From Arthrobacter sp. zg-Y919 (lineage in GTDB: Bacteria; Actinomycetota; Actinomycetes; Actinomycetales; Micrococcaceae), in the NCBI RefSeq assembly GCF_030142045.1, contig NZ_CP126242.1, forward strand, positions 868,001-932,000: a DNA stretch of 64,000 bases, read 5' to 3'. The notes beneath the pieces were generated by a model, which did no database searches, had not been told where the DNA came from, and saw nothing but the letters and a program-made list of their open reading frames with translations. Within the stretch, counting starts at the first letter, position 1. Each line of letters starts with the position of its first letter. The translations under genes were made by a program, and so were the position numbers. Positions 16,841 through 25,443 of this stretch are shown in pieces.

Positions 16841-18517
16841 CTATGCGCCGGCCGGCAGTTCGACGGTAAAGGCGGTGCCGCGTCCCTGGGCGCTTTCCAC
16901 CCGGATGCTGCCGCCGTGCGCTTCGACAATATCCTTGGTGATCGCCATCCCGAGTCCTACTCCGGGGATACCCGCCAGCCGCACCGTACCGGCCCGGAAG
17001 AACTTCTCAAAGACATCCTCCACATCGTCGGCGGACATGCCCATACCGGTATCCGCCACACGGAACACCGCGCTGCCGCCTTCACGCCAGGCACTTACCG
17101 TAACCGTGCCGCCGTCGGGGGAGTATTTGACGGCGTTGGAAAGCAGGTTGTCCAGTACCTGGGTGATGCGGTGCGGATCCGCGGTCAGCGGCAGGTCGGC
17201 GGGGGTGTCGTCGACCAGTACGACGCCGGCCTCCCGCGCCTTTGTCTCTGCTGTGCCGAGACTGCTGCGGATGAGTTCAGCGAGGCACACAGGGCGGGTC
17301 TCCAAATGGACTGTGCCCGAGGCTGCGGTGAGGAGGTCCGACACCAGGCGAAGCAACCGCTCGCTGTTCCGCAGTGCAATCCGCAGGGATCCTGGGATCC
17401 CGCCCTGCAGCTGGCTGTCCTCGGCTTCGTCCAGCGCGAGCTCCAGATAACCCATGATCGACGTCAATGGGGTGCGGAGCTCGTGCGAGACGCTGGCAAC
17501 AAAATCGTCCTTGGCTGCCAGCGCTCCGACAAGGGCGGTCACGTCGGAAAAAACGAGGACCGCGCCATTGAAGCCGCCGTCGTCGGTGCGGAGTACGGCC
17601 CCGGAAGTGTTGAGGGCCACCTGCGCGCCGGGAGGGCCCAGCCACAACTGGACGTCGCGGAAGTCCGAGCCTTGCAGGGCGCGTGCAACGGGACGCTGGT
17701 CATCGGGAACCGGAGTGGTGCGGTCCAGGGTGTAGAGGAGCAGGTCGCGTTCATGCGGGTCCACCGTCCCGGCCGGCAGGGCACGCTCCTGGAGGAGTCG
17801 TTGACGGCTGTTCATATGCCGGGGCAGACCGTCCTCGTCCACCAGGAGGACGCCGACGTCGATCGCGTTCAGCACTCCGTCGAGCTGCTGGGACCGCCGC
17901 TTGCTCTCCGCCAGCGCAGCTTCAAGGAGCCGGTCCTTGTTCTCCAGGGTTTCGCGCTGGGAGCGGATATCTTCCCGGAGCACTGAGACAGTGACCGCGA
18001 CGCCGAAGCTCACCAGTGGAACGAGCAGCGGGGCGGCAAGATCCGCTCCGTCGAAGGGACCGGAACCGCCCAGGATGAACGGATGCCAAACCGACAGCAA
18101 GGGGCAGAAAAGACTCAGTGCCCGGGCGGCTACGGGGGAGACCCGGGACCACGACATCCAGAAGACCGGGAAAACGTGGAGAAGGCTCAGGCCGGTAAGG
18201 ATGCCAGTGCTGCCATGGTGCAGCATGGCGATGGCGACGAAGTCGAGCAGTGGAATGATCCAATACGACGGGTACCAGAGGCGGTTCCATGGAATAGCGA
18301 TGCACGCGGCGGTAACGAGCACCAGCATGATGAGTCCCGCAACGAATTCCTGCCGTTCGAAGACCTCCGGCAACTGCCAGGCAGCGACGGCGCTGATAAC
18401 CCCCACAACGATGACCAACGGTGCCTGGCTCAGCGCTGTCCGGATACGCAGCGGCAGTTCATGGAATTGCGAGCTTATGCCGAAAAACCCCAGCGTCGAC
18501 TGCGACAACCGCGACAT
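16841..18517 (-). CDS. Membrane sensor histidine kinase, paralogue of neighbour
   Basis: A 558-residue kinase with the same plan as the one at 14143: hydrophobic N-terminal half to about residue 180, PAS-like segment, then SHELRTPLTS with His345, the N box LDNLLSNAVKYSPDGG, ADTGMGMS and GVGLGM. The ATG at 18517 is chosen because AAGGGGG lies seven bases upstream and the sequence then aligns with the paralogue from its first residues; an upstream in-frame start would add 19 residues. The pair flank a single response regulator, so they may feed two inputs to one output or form heterodimers. Confidence 0.9.
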   Translation of the reverse strand: MSRLSQSTLGFFGISSQFHELPLRIRTALSQAPLVIVVGVISAVAAWQLPEVFERQEFVAGLIMLVLVTAACIAIPWNRLWYPSYWIIPLLDFVAIAMLHHGSTGILTGLSLLHVFPVFWMSWSRVSPVAARALSLFCPLLSVWHPFILGGSGPFDGADLAAPLLVPLVSFGVAVTVSVLREDIRSQRETLENKDRLLEAALAESKRRSQQLDGVLNAIDVGVLLVDEDGLPRHMNSRQRLLQERALPAGTVDPHERDLLLYTLDRTTPVPDDQRPVARALQGSDFRDVQLWLGPPGAQVALNTSGAVLRTDDGGFNGAVLVFSDVTALVGALAAKDDFVASVSHELRTPLTSIMGYLELALDEAEDSQLQGGIPGSLRIALRNSERLLRLVSDLLTAASGTVHLETRPVCLAELIRSSLGTAETKAREAGVVLVDDTPADLPLTADPHRITQVLDNLLSNAVKYSPDGGTVTVSAWREGGSAVFRVADTGMGMSADDVEDVFEKFFRAGTVRLAGIPGVGLGMAITKDIVEAHGGSIRVESAQGRGTAFTVELPAGA

Positions 18518-18618
18518 GCGTGACCCCCTTGTAAGCACAACAGGGTCTAACGATACCGGTGGTACAGGTGTCAAATGACCGTGCCGGTCCGGTGCGGACC
18601 CGCCGGAAGGACGGTCCC

Positions 18619-18993
18619 TTACCGGGACACTTCCACATCCAGGGAAGCCGAGAGAAAAGACATGGTCTCGGTGCCGCAGCGGTCAATCGTCTGGACCATA
18701 TTCCTTAGTCCGGCCAGGTCATAAGCGGCCACCAGATCCTGCGCCTGGCTGGCCAGGGCAGACAGGCGTTCGGCCCCTGCCATGTGGCTGGAAATCTTGA
18801 TGCTCAGGACTACGTCCATCGCAGCATCGAAGTCCTGGTGTTCCACAGCCTGCACGAGGCGGGTGAACCGTCCGTCCCACATGGAGAGGTAATTCCCGAT
18901 GTACTGCCGGCACGTACGTGCGCCCATCTGCTCACTGAGGTCCAGGAGGGTGCCCAGGGCAATCAGCCGGGGCTGTCCGCCGCGATGCATCAT
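18619..18993 (-). CDS. HPt-like domain protein lacking the phosphoacceptor histidine
   Basis: A 124-residue all-helical protein whose pattern fits a histidine phosphotransfer domain from about residue 25. In the family the active helix reads roughly AHxLKGSSxxxGAxxL; here it is VLSIKISSHMAGAERL. Lys, the small residues and Gly-Ala are kept, but Leu sits where the phosphorylated His should be. AGGGAAG precedes the ATG pair at 18993/18990. It lies directly upstream of the second histidine kinase on the same strand and divergent from the surface-protein operon. It could bind a receiver or kinase without transferring phosphate. The family assignment is by pattern and is moderately secure. Confidence 0.65.
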   Translation of the reverse strand: MMHRGGQPRLIALGTLLDLSEQMGARTCRQYIGNYLSMWDGRFTRLVQAVEHQDFDAAMDVVLSIKISSHMAGAERLSALASQAQDLVAAYDLAGLRNMVQTIDRCGTETMSFLSASLDVEVSR

Positions 18994-19617
18994 GCGGCAC
19001 TTCCCTGATGGTGGTGGCGGGAGGCGGCCGGGCCGGGCCGGAGCCGGCAACCGGTGACGGCCAGCGGCTGGACCGGTGTCCCGGTCCGCTGGTCCCGCGG
19101 GAAAGAGAGGTACAAAAAAATTTCCTTCGAGTGTGGGGCTCGTCGATGGTCGTGAAACTGTCCTGGCAGGGAAACTTCCTGCGACACGTCCCACAGTGGC
19201 ACTAAAACCTCAGGATGGAGTGCCCGCGACACTCAAGATCGAGGCAATATTTAGTGCGCGGTTTAGTGCGCCCTTTAAAGCGTTCCGGCGGGCTCTGCCG
19301 AACGCCGGGCGGCATCCCTCCCCAACGCTCCGGTGGATGCCCGCACCAGGACCGGTCCGTCGACGTCGACTGCCCCCGGCACTGCATTCCGGCACTGCAT
19401 TCCGGCCATGCAGGAGGTGCGTTTCGCTGGTTGACTCCGGTTCGTGGGACCCGGTTGAGGGGACATTGCGGTTGTCTTGCGCAGCAGTTGAGGTTTTGCG
19501 GAATGTTTCTCCAACCCTGTGTGAAGGGCGCCGCGATTCTTGAGGACGGCCGGGGAAAGTGGAAGCCAACGGCAGGAAGAACTTCCTGGCCCAAGACTTT
19601 CGAACAAGGGGAACAAG
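18994..19617. other. Long intergenic region upstream of the SipW/TasA-like operon
   Basis: About 620 bases with no supported gene between two divergent units. It contains a seven-A tract and AT-rich patch at 19114-19132, direct repeats TTTAGTGCGC at 19250 and 19262, and a tandem CACTGCATTCCGG repeat around 19379-19405. A TTGACT at 19431-19436 has no good partner -10. The length and repeat content suggest a regulated promoter region. Confidence 0.5.
19250..19271. promoter_or_regulatory. Direct repeats, possible response-regulator site
   Basis: TTTAGTGCGC occurs at 19250-19259 and again at 19262-19271, a 12-base period. OmpR-type regulators commonly bind head-to-tail repeats of about one helical turn, so this is a candidate site for the neighbouring regulator. 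It sits about 350 bases before the operon start, so the link is tentative. Confidence 0.35.
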
Positions 19618-20124
19618 ATGAACAAGATGGCTAAAGGCGCACTGGCAATCGGTCTCGGCTCGGCAATGCTGCTCGGCGGCGGCGGAACGCTCGCCGTCTG
19701 GAATGACAAGGCAACCGCCGATGCGGGAATCATCCAGGCCGGCAGCCTGGATGTCGCAGCCGAGCCGGGTGTCTGGACCAACGCCGCCGGCGTGATCGAC
19801 ATTGCCTCGTACAAGGTTGTACCGGGCGAGCAGCTCACCTTCATCCAGAACGTCGACGTTACCCTCGAGGGTAACCAGATGAAGGCCCAGCTGAGCCTGG
19901 ACCCCGTCGCGGCCAACAGCTTCAAGGGCAGCGCGTATCCCGTGGTGACCTACACGAAGGGCGGCCAGAAGTTCGATCCCGCGAAGGACTTCCTGACCAC
20001 CACCAGCGAGATCACCGCGAAGGCCGTCTTCACCTTCAACCCGAACACCACGGGTCAGCAGGACATGGGCGCGACCCTGGACCTCTCGAAGGTCAACTAC
20101 ATCCTGACGCAGGTCGCCAAGTAA
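19618..20124 (+). CDS. TasA/camelysin-like exported protein with SipW-type signal peptide
   Basis: A 168-residue protein. The start at 19618 has AAGGGGA upstream. The N-terminus MNKMAKGALAIGLGSAML is followed by GGTLAVWNDKA and AGSLDV, the pattern of SipW-cognate signal peptides in which the cleaved region contains a GTxAxW element. The mature part is Thr/Val/Asn-rich beta sequence without cysteine, as in fibre-forming TasA-type proteins. It heads an operon that also encodes the matching signal peptidase. A fibre or matrix role is inferred from the family and context, not shown by sequence alone. Confidence 0.82.
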   Translation: MNKMAKGALAIGLGSAMLLGGGGTLAVWNDKATADAGIIQAGSLDVAAEPGVWTNAAGVIDIASYKVVPGEQLTFIQNVDVTLEGNQMKAQLSLDPVAANSFKGSAYPVVTYTKGGQKFDPAKDFLTTTSEITAKAVFTFNPNTTGQQDMGATLDLSKVNYILTQVAK

Positions 20125-20209
20125 CACCCGCCCCACCCCCTTGTTCTAACCCTGGTTGTGCGCGGCGCCTACGCACCGCGCACAACCTGTTCCCCTGGAG
20201 GAAGAATCC

Positions 20210-20758
20210 GTGAAGAGCCTACTGAAAGCAGCCGGGTTGATCCTGGCCGCTGTCGTACTGGGGCTCATGACGGTCCAGGGGAGCTACGCACTGTGGAACG
20301 TTATGGTTCCCCAGAACGCCGGCACCGTCCAGGCAGCTGACTTCACTGTCCTGGTGAATGAAGCCAACATGGCCTCCACTCCGGCCCTGGCGCTTAACGC
20401 CGGCGGATTGAACCGCGGAACGGCGGCCTACACCGCTGTGCGGGTGACCAACACGGTCAACGTCACCGCGCAGTCCCCGTTGGTCCTGCAGCCGTCGGTA
20501 TCGCTTCCCCCGGCCGCCAGCATGCTGAACGGGAACCTGACGGTAGCCACCACGGTTCTCCCGGGATCGACCTCCTGCCCCGAAAATCTTGCCTACAAAG
20601 CGGGCGCCCCTGTTCTTCCGGTCCTGGCTACGGGAACCACCCAGACCATTTGCTTCAAGGTTTCGCTGAACAGCAATACCCCGGCGAACCAGCTCGGACA
20701 GCCGGTCAACATCCCGGTAAACCTCAGCGTGGCGCAGCTCGCGCCGGCAGCTAAGTGA
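20210..20758 (+). CDS. Second SipW-dependent exported protein
   Basis: 182 residues from a GTG at 20210 with TGGAGGA upstream. The N-terminal KSLLKAAGLILAAVVLGLMT ends in GSYALWN, the SipW-type recognition element, followed by AGTVQAADFTV. The mature part is beta-rich with two cysteines (SCPENL and TICFKV), unlike the first protein. It lies between the TasA-like gene and the signal peptidase gene, and its stop overlaps an in-frame GTG of the latter. It is probably an accessory or anchoring subunit of the same surface structure, by analogy with TapA-like roles; that analogy is inference. Confidence 0.78.
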   Translation: MKSLLKAAGLILAAVVLGLMTVQGSYALWNVMVPQNAGTVQAADFTVLVNEANMASTPALALNAGGLNRGTAAYTAVRVTNTVNVTAQSPLVLQPSVSLPPAASMLNGNLTVATTVLPGSTSCPENLAYKAGAPVLPVLATGTTQTICFKVSLNSNTPANQLGQPVNIPVNLSVAQLAPAAK

Positions 20759-20772
20759 CGGATAGGAAAACC

Positions 20773-21534
20773 ATGTCGAGTGGCCGCAGGACAGCAGAGA
20801 AGCCCGCCAGCCCGCTGCGTTTCATCGGAGCCGGGTTGAGCTACCTGGCCCTGTGTGCCACGGCTCTGGTTGCCCTGGTCCTGATAGTCATTCCGCTGGT
20901 GACCGGTTCGCAGACCTTCAGCGTCCTGACCAGCTCCATGGCACCGCACTACGCTCCGGGCACCTTCCTGGTGGTCAAACCCACACCGTTCGAGGAACTG
21001 CGCACCGGCGACGTGATCACCTACCAGATCGAGTCCGGCAGCTCTGCAGTCATCACCCACCGGATCAATTCCATCGGCACCGCCCAGGACGGGGAACGGA
21101 CCCTGTTCACCAAGGGTGACAACAATGCCATTGTCGACCCCGAGCCGGTACGCGAGGTCCAGGTCCGCGGCAAGCTCTTCTACGCCGTCCCCTTCATTGG
21201 TTTTGCCGCCAACGCCCTGGGCAACTCGGACCGGGGCGAGGCCATCCAGTGGGGCGCGGTAGCGCTGCTCGGCTACGGCATCGTCACCATGGTCCGCGGT
21301 GCCCTGGCCAAGAAACGTGGAGAAGGCGACTCCGGGCCGGCTGAAGCCGACAACGGAAACCCCGGCAATGACCTCACCGACGGCGGCGCGGCCCCGGTGC
21401 AGGCTCCCCGTGCCAGCGTCCCCATGCAGGATCCCTTCGGCCATGACGATCCCCACCTGGAAGAGTGCGAGCACTGCAACCATGACAGTGCACACCCGCA
21501 CATCCACAGCCGCCGGAAGCCCGTCGCTGTCTGA
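20773..21534 (+). CDS. sipW: SipW-type signal peptidase I with His/Cys-rich tail
   Basis: A membrane serine protease that removes SipW-type signal peptides outside the membrane. After an N-terminal transmembrane segment come SSMAPHYAPG with the catalytic Ser (residue 55) and ITHRI with His96, the Ser-His arrangement of ER/SipW-type enzymes rather than Ser-Lys. TKGDNNAIVDPEPV follows. A second transmembrane helix at about residues 155-175 leads to a tail of about 80 residues ending in a cluster of His and Cys (HDDPHLEECEHCNHD, then HPHIH). The ATG at 20773 has AGGAAA upstream; a GTG at 20755 is possible. The metal-binding-like tail is not part of the usual family layout. Confidence 0.87.
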   Translation: MSSGRRTAEKPASPLRFIGAGLSYLALCATALVALVLIVIPLVTGSQTFSVLTSSMAPHYAPGTFLVVKPTPFEELRTGDVITYQIESGSSAVITHRINSIGTAQDGERTLFTKGDNNAIVDPEPVREVQVRGKLFYAVPFIGFAANALGNSDRGEAIQWGAVALLGYGIVTMVRGALAKKRGEGDSGPAEADNGNPGNDLTDGGAAPVQAPRASVPMQDPFGHDDPHLEECEHCNHDSAHPHIHSRRKPVAV

Positions 21535-22475
21535 TGCCCTTCCCTGGACGGGCGAAGCAGTGGCTCACCGCCGGCGCGGTGGGCGTTGCCGCCGCAGCCA
21601 TCACGTTTGCCGGTTCCCCTGCGGCCGTTGCCGCCGGCAGCTACCTCACCTTCAGCCCTGACGGCAGCACGTACAGCCCCACCCTCGACGGCCCCGTCTT
21701 CGCCGAAAGCGCCCGGTTGGTCCCCGGTGGATCCACCGGCGGAAGCGTCTGGATCCGCAATGACGGTGCCGATGCGGCTTATCTTTCGGCCGGTGCCGTC
21801 AGCGCCGGGATGGATCCGGAGCTCGTGGGCATGCTCAGTGTGAGCGCATCCGCCGGTGCCGTGGGCGGGCCGCCGGCAGTCCTGGGCTCCAACGGGATGT
21901 GCAGCGACGTTTACCAGGGATGGGTGCTGGGGGCCGGGGACGCCGTCCGCATCCAGCTCACTGCCGGCCTGTCGCCGGACGCTCCGAACGCAGCCATGGG
22001 CCGCAGCGCCCGGTTCGACGTCGTGTTTTACCTGCAGTCCACGAACATCGCAGGTACCGGTCCCAGCGCCTGCGAAGCACTGGGGATTCTCGACGCTTCC
22101 GTGCCGCCGTCGGACCCCGGAGTGGCGGCAGGCAACGGCCCCGGCAACGACGCCCGGACTACCGGCCGGCAGGCACCTGCGCCGCGGCCGGGATCCGGGA
22201 CGGTGCCGGGCCTGGCACCAGCCGGTGACGGAGGCGCGGCAGCCCTTGCCGGATTCCCCACCGCACCGGCGGCCCCCGGCGAGGAGGACAGGAACGCCGC
22301 CTTCAACACCAACGTTCCGCCGGTGGCCGCCGGACGTTTGGAAGAGTCATCGCCGGCGTCGTTCGAGAGCACGGTGGAACCCGTGATCCGTTCCCTGTCG
22401 GGTACGCTCCTGATAGCACTTTCGGTGGCGTTCTTCGCCACCGCGGGAATCCGACTACGAAGCAGGAGCCGATGA
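21534..22475 (+). CDS. Sec-exported surface protein with C-terminal membrane anchor
   Basis: 313 residues, start overlapping the signal peptidase stop (TGATG). A conventional signal peptide ends near SPAAVA (about residue 32-34), so export is probably by normal signal peptidase rather than SipW. The N-terminal 170 residues are beta-type with SYLTFSPDG and a cysteine pair (GMCSDV and SACEAL). A Pro/Gly/Ala-rich stalk follows, then a C-terminal helix GTLLIALSVAFFATAGI and a basic RLRSRSR end. It could anchor or cap the products of the operon. No family was recognised. Confidence 0.75.
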   Translation: MPFPGRAKQWLTAGAVGVAAAAITFAGSPAAVAAGSYLTFSPDGSTYSPTLDGPVFAESARLVPGGSTGGSVWIRNDGADAAYLSAGAVSAGMDPELVGMLSVSASAGAVGGPPAVLGSNGMCSDVYQGWVLGAGDAVRIQLTAGLSPDAPNAAMGRSARFDVVFYLQSTNIAGTGPSACEALGILDASVPPSDPGVAAGNGPGNDARTTGRQAPAPRPGSGTVPGLAPAGDGGAAALAGFPTAPAAPGEEDRNAAFNTNVPPVAAGRLEESSPASFESTVEPVIRSLSGTLLIALSVAFFATAGIRLRSRSR

Positions 22476-23062
22476 GCAGGAAATCGCAGCAGGGGGCTGC
22501 GGAGAGCGCCGAAGCTGGACAGGACACGCGGTCCGGACCGGCAGCGCGGCTGCGTCCCCAGCCGGGGTTACGCACCGCTGCGGCCGCGTTTATCGTGACT
22601 GTGCTCCTTGGCCTGGGCGGGACTGCCGCGTACGCCTACTGGAGCCAGTCCACGACGGCGACCATCACGGTCCTCCCGACGGCGAAGGTCCGGACGCCCG
22701 GCCCGCTTCATTGCAACCCCTGGGGCACGAATGAGCTTTCCTGGAAGACCGTTGCCGACGTTGATTCTGATGTGGTCTACGTGCTCACCTTCGCCATGGG
22801 TTCGACCAGCAAGACCTATGCACTTCCGCTGACCACGACGGAGGTGAAGCCCGTATATCTGTCCGGCCTGGCATCGGCGCTCGGGACCAGCAAAATGGTG
22901 CCGCTGACCGTAACCCTGCGGACCGCCACCGTGAACAAAGCCGTTCCGGCAGCCACGGCCATCGCCGCCTCCGACATTCTGGCCGCGTCGGAAGCGTCCA
23001 CGCTCCAGATGTCCTACTGGTCGCTGGTGGCGGGGGCCGGCAACTATCCCTGCGCCGGCTAG
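22472..23062 (+). CDS. Third SipW-dependent exported protein
   Basis: 196 residues, starting in a four-base ATGA overlap with the previous gene. A polar N-terminus of about 35 residues precedes the hydrophobic core [20 protein letters not shown] and the SipW-type element AYAYWSQS. The mature portion resembles a fibronectin-like beta sandwich ([20 protein letters not shown]) with two cysteines (LHCNPW and the C-terminal YPCAG). It is the last gene of the operon and converges with nhaA, overlapping its end by four bases. Role unknown beyond membership of the surface-protein set. Confidence 0.75.
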   Translation: MSRKSQQGAAESAEAGQDTRSGPAARLRPQPGLRTAAAAFIVTVLLGLGGTAAYAYWSQSTTATITVLPTAKVRTPGPLHCNPWGTNELSWKTVADVDSDVVYVLTFAMGSTSKTYALPLTTTEVKPVYLSGLASALGTSKMVPLTVTLRTATVNKAVPAATAIAASDILAASEASTLQMSYWSLVAGAGNYPCAG

Positions 23063-24423
23063 TCGTCCCGGCCTTCGTACACGTCAGGGATCCCATCCGA
23101 GTCAGCGTCAACCCGCTCCCGGGCCTCGATGAGACGGTACCGCCGGTTGCGGGCCGTCAGCAGCACCGAGGCCAGCAGGGCGGCGAGGACCGAAGCCATC
23201 AGGATGCCCACCTTGGCATCGTCGTTGTGCAGTGACCCGACGTCAAAACTCAAATCGTTGACCAGCAGGGACACGGTGAAGCCGATACCGCCGAGGATGC
23301 CTATGCCGGCCAGGTCCACCCAGCGGACGTCCGGGTCCAGCTTGGCCCGCGTCCCTGCAGTGACAGCCCAGGTGGTGAGCAGGATGCCGATGGGTTTGCC
23401 TACCACCAGGCCCAGGATGATCCCGACCGCCACCGGGTCTGTGACGGCCGCACTTACGCCACTCCATCCGCCGAGGGCAACACCGGCGGAAAAGAAGGCG
23501 AAGATAGGCACGGCGAAGCCGGTCGAGACAGGCCGGAAGCGGTGCTCGAATATTTCCGAGAGGCCCGGGCGCTCCGGGTCGGCGGGCAGTTTCTGCCGGT
23601 CCGGCCCGCGGCGCAGCACGGGCACCGCAAAGCCCAGCAGCACCCCGGCCACGGTGGCGTGGACACCGGAGGCATGCATCAGTGCCCACGTGGCTACACC
23701 AAGGGGCAGCAGGATCACCCAGGCCGGCCAGACGCGGGTGCCGAAGAACCGGGGGACGCGCTGGACCAGGAACGTGAACGCGGCCAGCGGGAGCAGCATC
23801 CACAACAGGTAGCTCAGGTGTACGTCTTCGGAGTAGAAGAAGGCAATGATGGCGATTGCGATGAGGTCATCCACCACGGCGAGGGTCAGCAGGAAGATCC
23901 GCAGCGCGCTGGGCAGGTGCGAACTGATCACTGCGAGGACGGCCAGGGCGAATGCGATGTCGGTGGCGGTGGGGATAGCCCAGCCCCGCAGGCCGTCCGA
24001 ACCGGCAATCACGTTGACGGCTACATAGACCAGGGCGGGGACGACGACGCCGCCCGCGGCGGCAGCAATCGGAACGATTGCCTGCCTCAGGTCTCTTAGG
24101 TCCCCGGCAATGAATTCCTTTTTCAGCTCCAGACCGACCAGGAAGAAGAAGATGGCCAGCAGCCCATCAGCCGCCCAGGTGCCGATGCTCAGCTTCAGGT
24201 GCCACGGCTCGTAGCCGATTTCGAAATCACGTACGGCAAAGTAGGTGTCTGCTGCCGGGGAGTTGGCCCAGATCAATGCGGCGACGGTCGCAATCAGCAA
24301 CAGGATCCCGCCTACGGTTTCCTTGCGGAGGATCTCGCCGATGCGGAGCGTTTCACCGTAGCTGCGCCTGCCCAGGATGGTGCGCGCGCCGGTTGGCTTG
24401 GGGGAAGAGGGGTCTGAGGCCAT
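23059..24423 (-). CDS. nhaA: Na+/H+ antiporter NhaA
   Basis: A 454-residue inner-membrane antiporter for Na+ extrusion and pH homeostasis. Typical motifs are [27 protein letters not shown] and the ion-binding Asp pair in AVVDDLIAI. The start at 24423 (MASDPSS) has TAGGA eight bases upstream; the frame runs further up but without family similarity. The last 20 residues are unusual: after [15 protein letters not shown] the protein ends with [16 protein letters not shown], a DxDxDG calcium-loop-like motif on the cytoplasmic or exposed end. Full length otherwise. Confidence 0.93.
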   Translation of the reverse strand: MASDPSSPKPTGARTILGRRSYGETLRIGEILRKETVGGILLLIATVAALIWANSPAADTYFAVRDFEIGYEPWHLKLSIGTWAADGLLAIFFFLVGLELKKEFIAGDLRDLRQAIVPIAAAAGGVVVPALVYVAVNVIAGSDGLRGWAIPTATDIAFALAVLAVISSHLPSALRIFLLTLAVVDDLIAIAIIAFFYSEDVHLSYLLWMLLPLAAFTFLVQRVPRFFGTRVWPAWVILLPLGVATWALMHASGVHATVAGVLLGFAVPVLRRGPDRQKLPADPERPGLSEIFEHRFRPVSTGFAVPIFAFFSAGVALGGWSGVSAAVTDPVAVGIILGLVVGKPIGILLTTWAVTAGTRAKLDPDVRWVDLAGIGILGGIGFTVSLLVNDLSFDVGSLHNDDAKVGILMASVLAALLASVLLTARNRRYRLIEARERVDADSDGIPDVYEGRDD

Positions 24424-24546
24424 GGGATGGATCCTAACGAATTCGGGTACGGCAAACTTATTGCCGACCAGACTTCCCGGCGCACCGTGTACCAGTCTAA
24501 CCGGCTCAGGGCGCCAGCGCGTGACGCACGCCGCGCCGGCAGTGAA

Positions 24547-24575
24547 GCGCCCCGGCAGGAAACCTGCCGGGGCGC
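24547..24575 (-). terminator. Intrinsic terminator after the small membrane protein
   Basis: A perfect 13-base stem, GCGCCCCGGCAGG at 24547-24559 and its complement at 24563-24575, with a three-base loop. It lies just beyond the stop of the minus-strand pair 24590-25318 and before nhaA, so it likely separates the two units. Confidence 0.7.
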
Positions 24576-24589
24576 GTGACAAACGGAAC

Positions 24590-24811
24590 TCAGCCGATGA
24601 GGCCGCGGACCCCGATCACGAGGGTGGCCAGTGCGAAGACCATGGCCGTGCTGATCTTCATCAGGTTCATCGTCATGTAGCGGGTGGGTGCCCCGTTGGT
24701 GTCCCGTGCCTGCGGGGACTTCAAGGCGTCCCGCAGATAGGGCGGCCACATGAGGAGGGACCAGAGGCCGGCGATAACCAGGACCAGTGCAAGGGGAGTA
24801 GGGAGGTCCAT
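24590..24811 (-). CDS. Small SCO4848-like membrane protein
   Basis: 73 residues with two hydrophobic helices ([16 protein letters not shown] and [17 protein letters not shown]) and a polar loop [13 protein letters not shown]. Size and loop pattern resemble the actinobacterial SCO4848 family of unknown function. It starts only three bases after the stop of the DUF2505 gene, so the two form an operon. A terminator hairpin follows. Confidence 0.75.
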   Translation of the reverse strand: MDLPTPLALVLVIAGLWSLLMWPPYLRDALKSPQARDTNGAPTRYMTMNLMKISTAMVFALATLVIGVRGLIG

Positions 24812-24814
24812 GGG

Positions 24815-25318
24815 TTAGTGCTGCCGGCTTTCAATCCACTTGCCGGCCTGGCCCGCCTGGATGGTCAGTGCCTTGCCGATCATCGGCTCGGCCGCCTTAG
24901 CGATCTTGTCGCCAAGGAACGGGATGGAGGAAGCCACCTTGCCGTCGACGTCGACGCGGGTGCCCTCGGGGGTGCTGATAAGGCGCTGTACGGCGTTGAC
25001 CTTCAGCGGCACCCCGCCCACGGAGAGTTCCACGTCGGCTTCCCGGGATCCGTCTGCGGCAGGGGCGGCCCACTGTTCCTTCTGGGTGACGGTCAGGGTG
25101 GCGCCAACGAACTTCTTCACCATGTCCGGCAGCCGGTCCGTCGGCATGGTCCGCACGGCGGTGAGGACGAAGGCTCCCGCAGTGTCACCGTCCACGGAAG
25201 CGGACACCAGGGAGCCGCCGACGTGCTCGCTGATGCTGCGCAGGAAACCTTCATCGGCGAATGTGTCCGTCACGGTGCGTACGTCGTAGGGCAGGATGGT
25301 TGATGCGTTCAGGGCCAT
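24815..25318 (-). CDS. DUF2505 domain protein
   Basis: 167 residues beginning MALNASTILPYDVRTVTDTF, matching the actinobacterial DUF2505 family, which has a START/SRPBCC-like fold with a lipid-type cavity. GGAGGA lies just before the ATG. It contains repeated short beta stretches and a C-terminal amphipathic helix (KIAKAAEPMIGKALTIQAGQ). Function is unknown; ligand binding is a family-level guess. First gene of a two-gene operon with the small membrane protein. Confidence 0.85.
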   Translation of the reverse strand: MALNASTILPYDVRTVTDTFADEGFLRSISEHVGGSLVSASVDGDTAGAFVLTAVRTMPTDRLPDMVKKFVGATLTVTQKEQWAAPAADGSREADVELSVGGVPLKVNAVQRLISTPEGTRVDVDGKVASSIPFLGDKIAKAAEPMIGKALTIQAGQAGKWIESRQH

Positions 25319-25443
25319 GGGTCCTCCGTAAGGTGGGCGGGAAGCCGGAATCCGCGGGACTGCAAGCCCGCCGACCGGCCAACCCTCATCCTAAACCGGA
25401 CCTTTCGCTGCCCCGAAACTGCCCAGACCTCCGGATGCACGGG

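Noticed and set aside
19202..20136. Minus-strand frames opposite the TasA-like gene
   Set aside because: The + strand carries the signal peptide, ribosome binding site and operon context; the antisense frames lack them.
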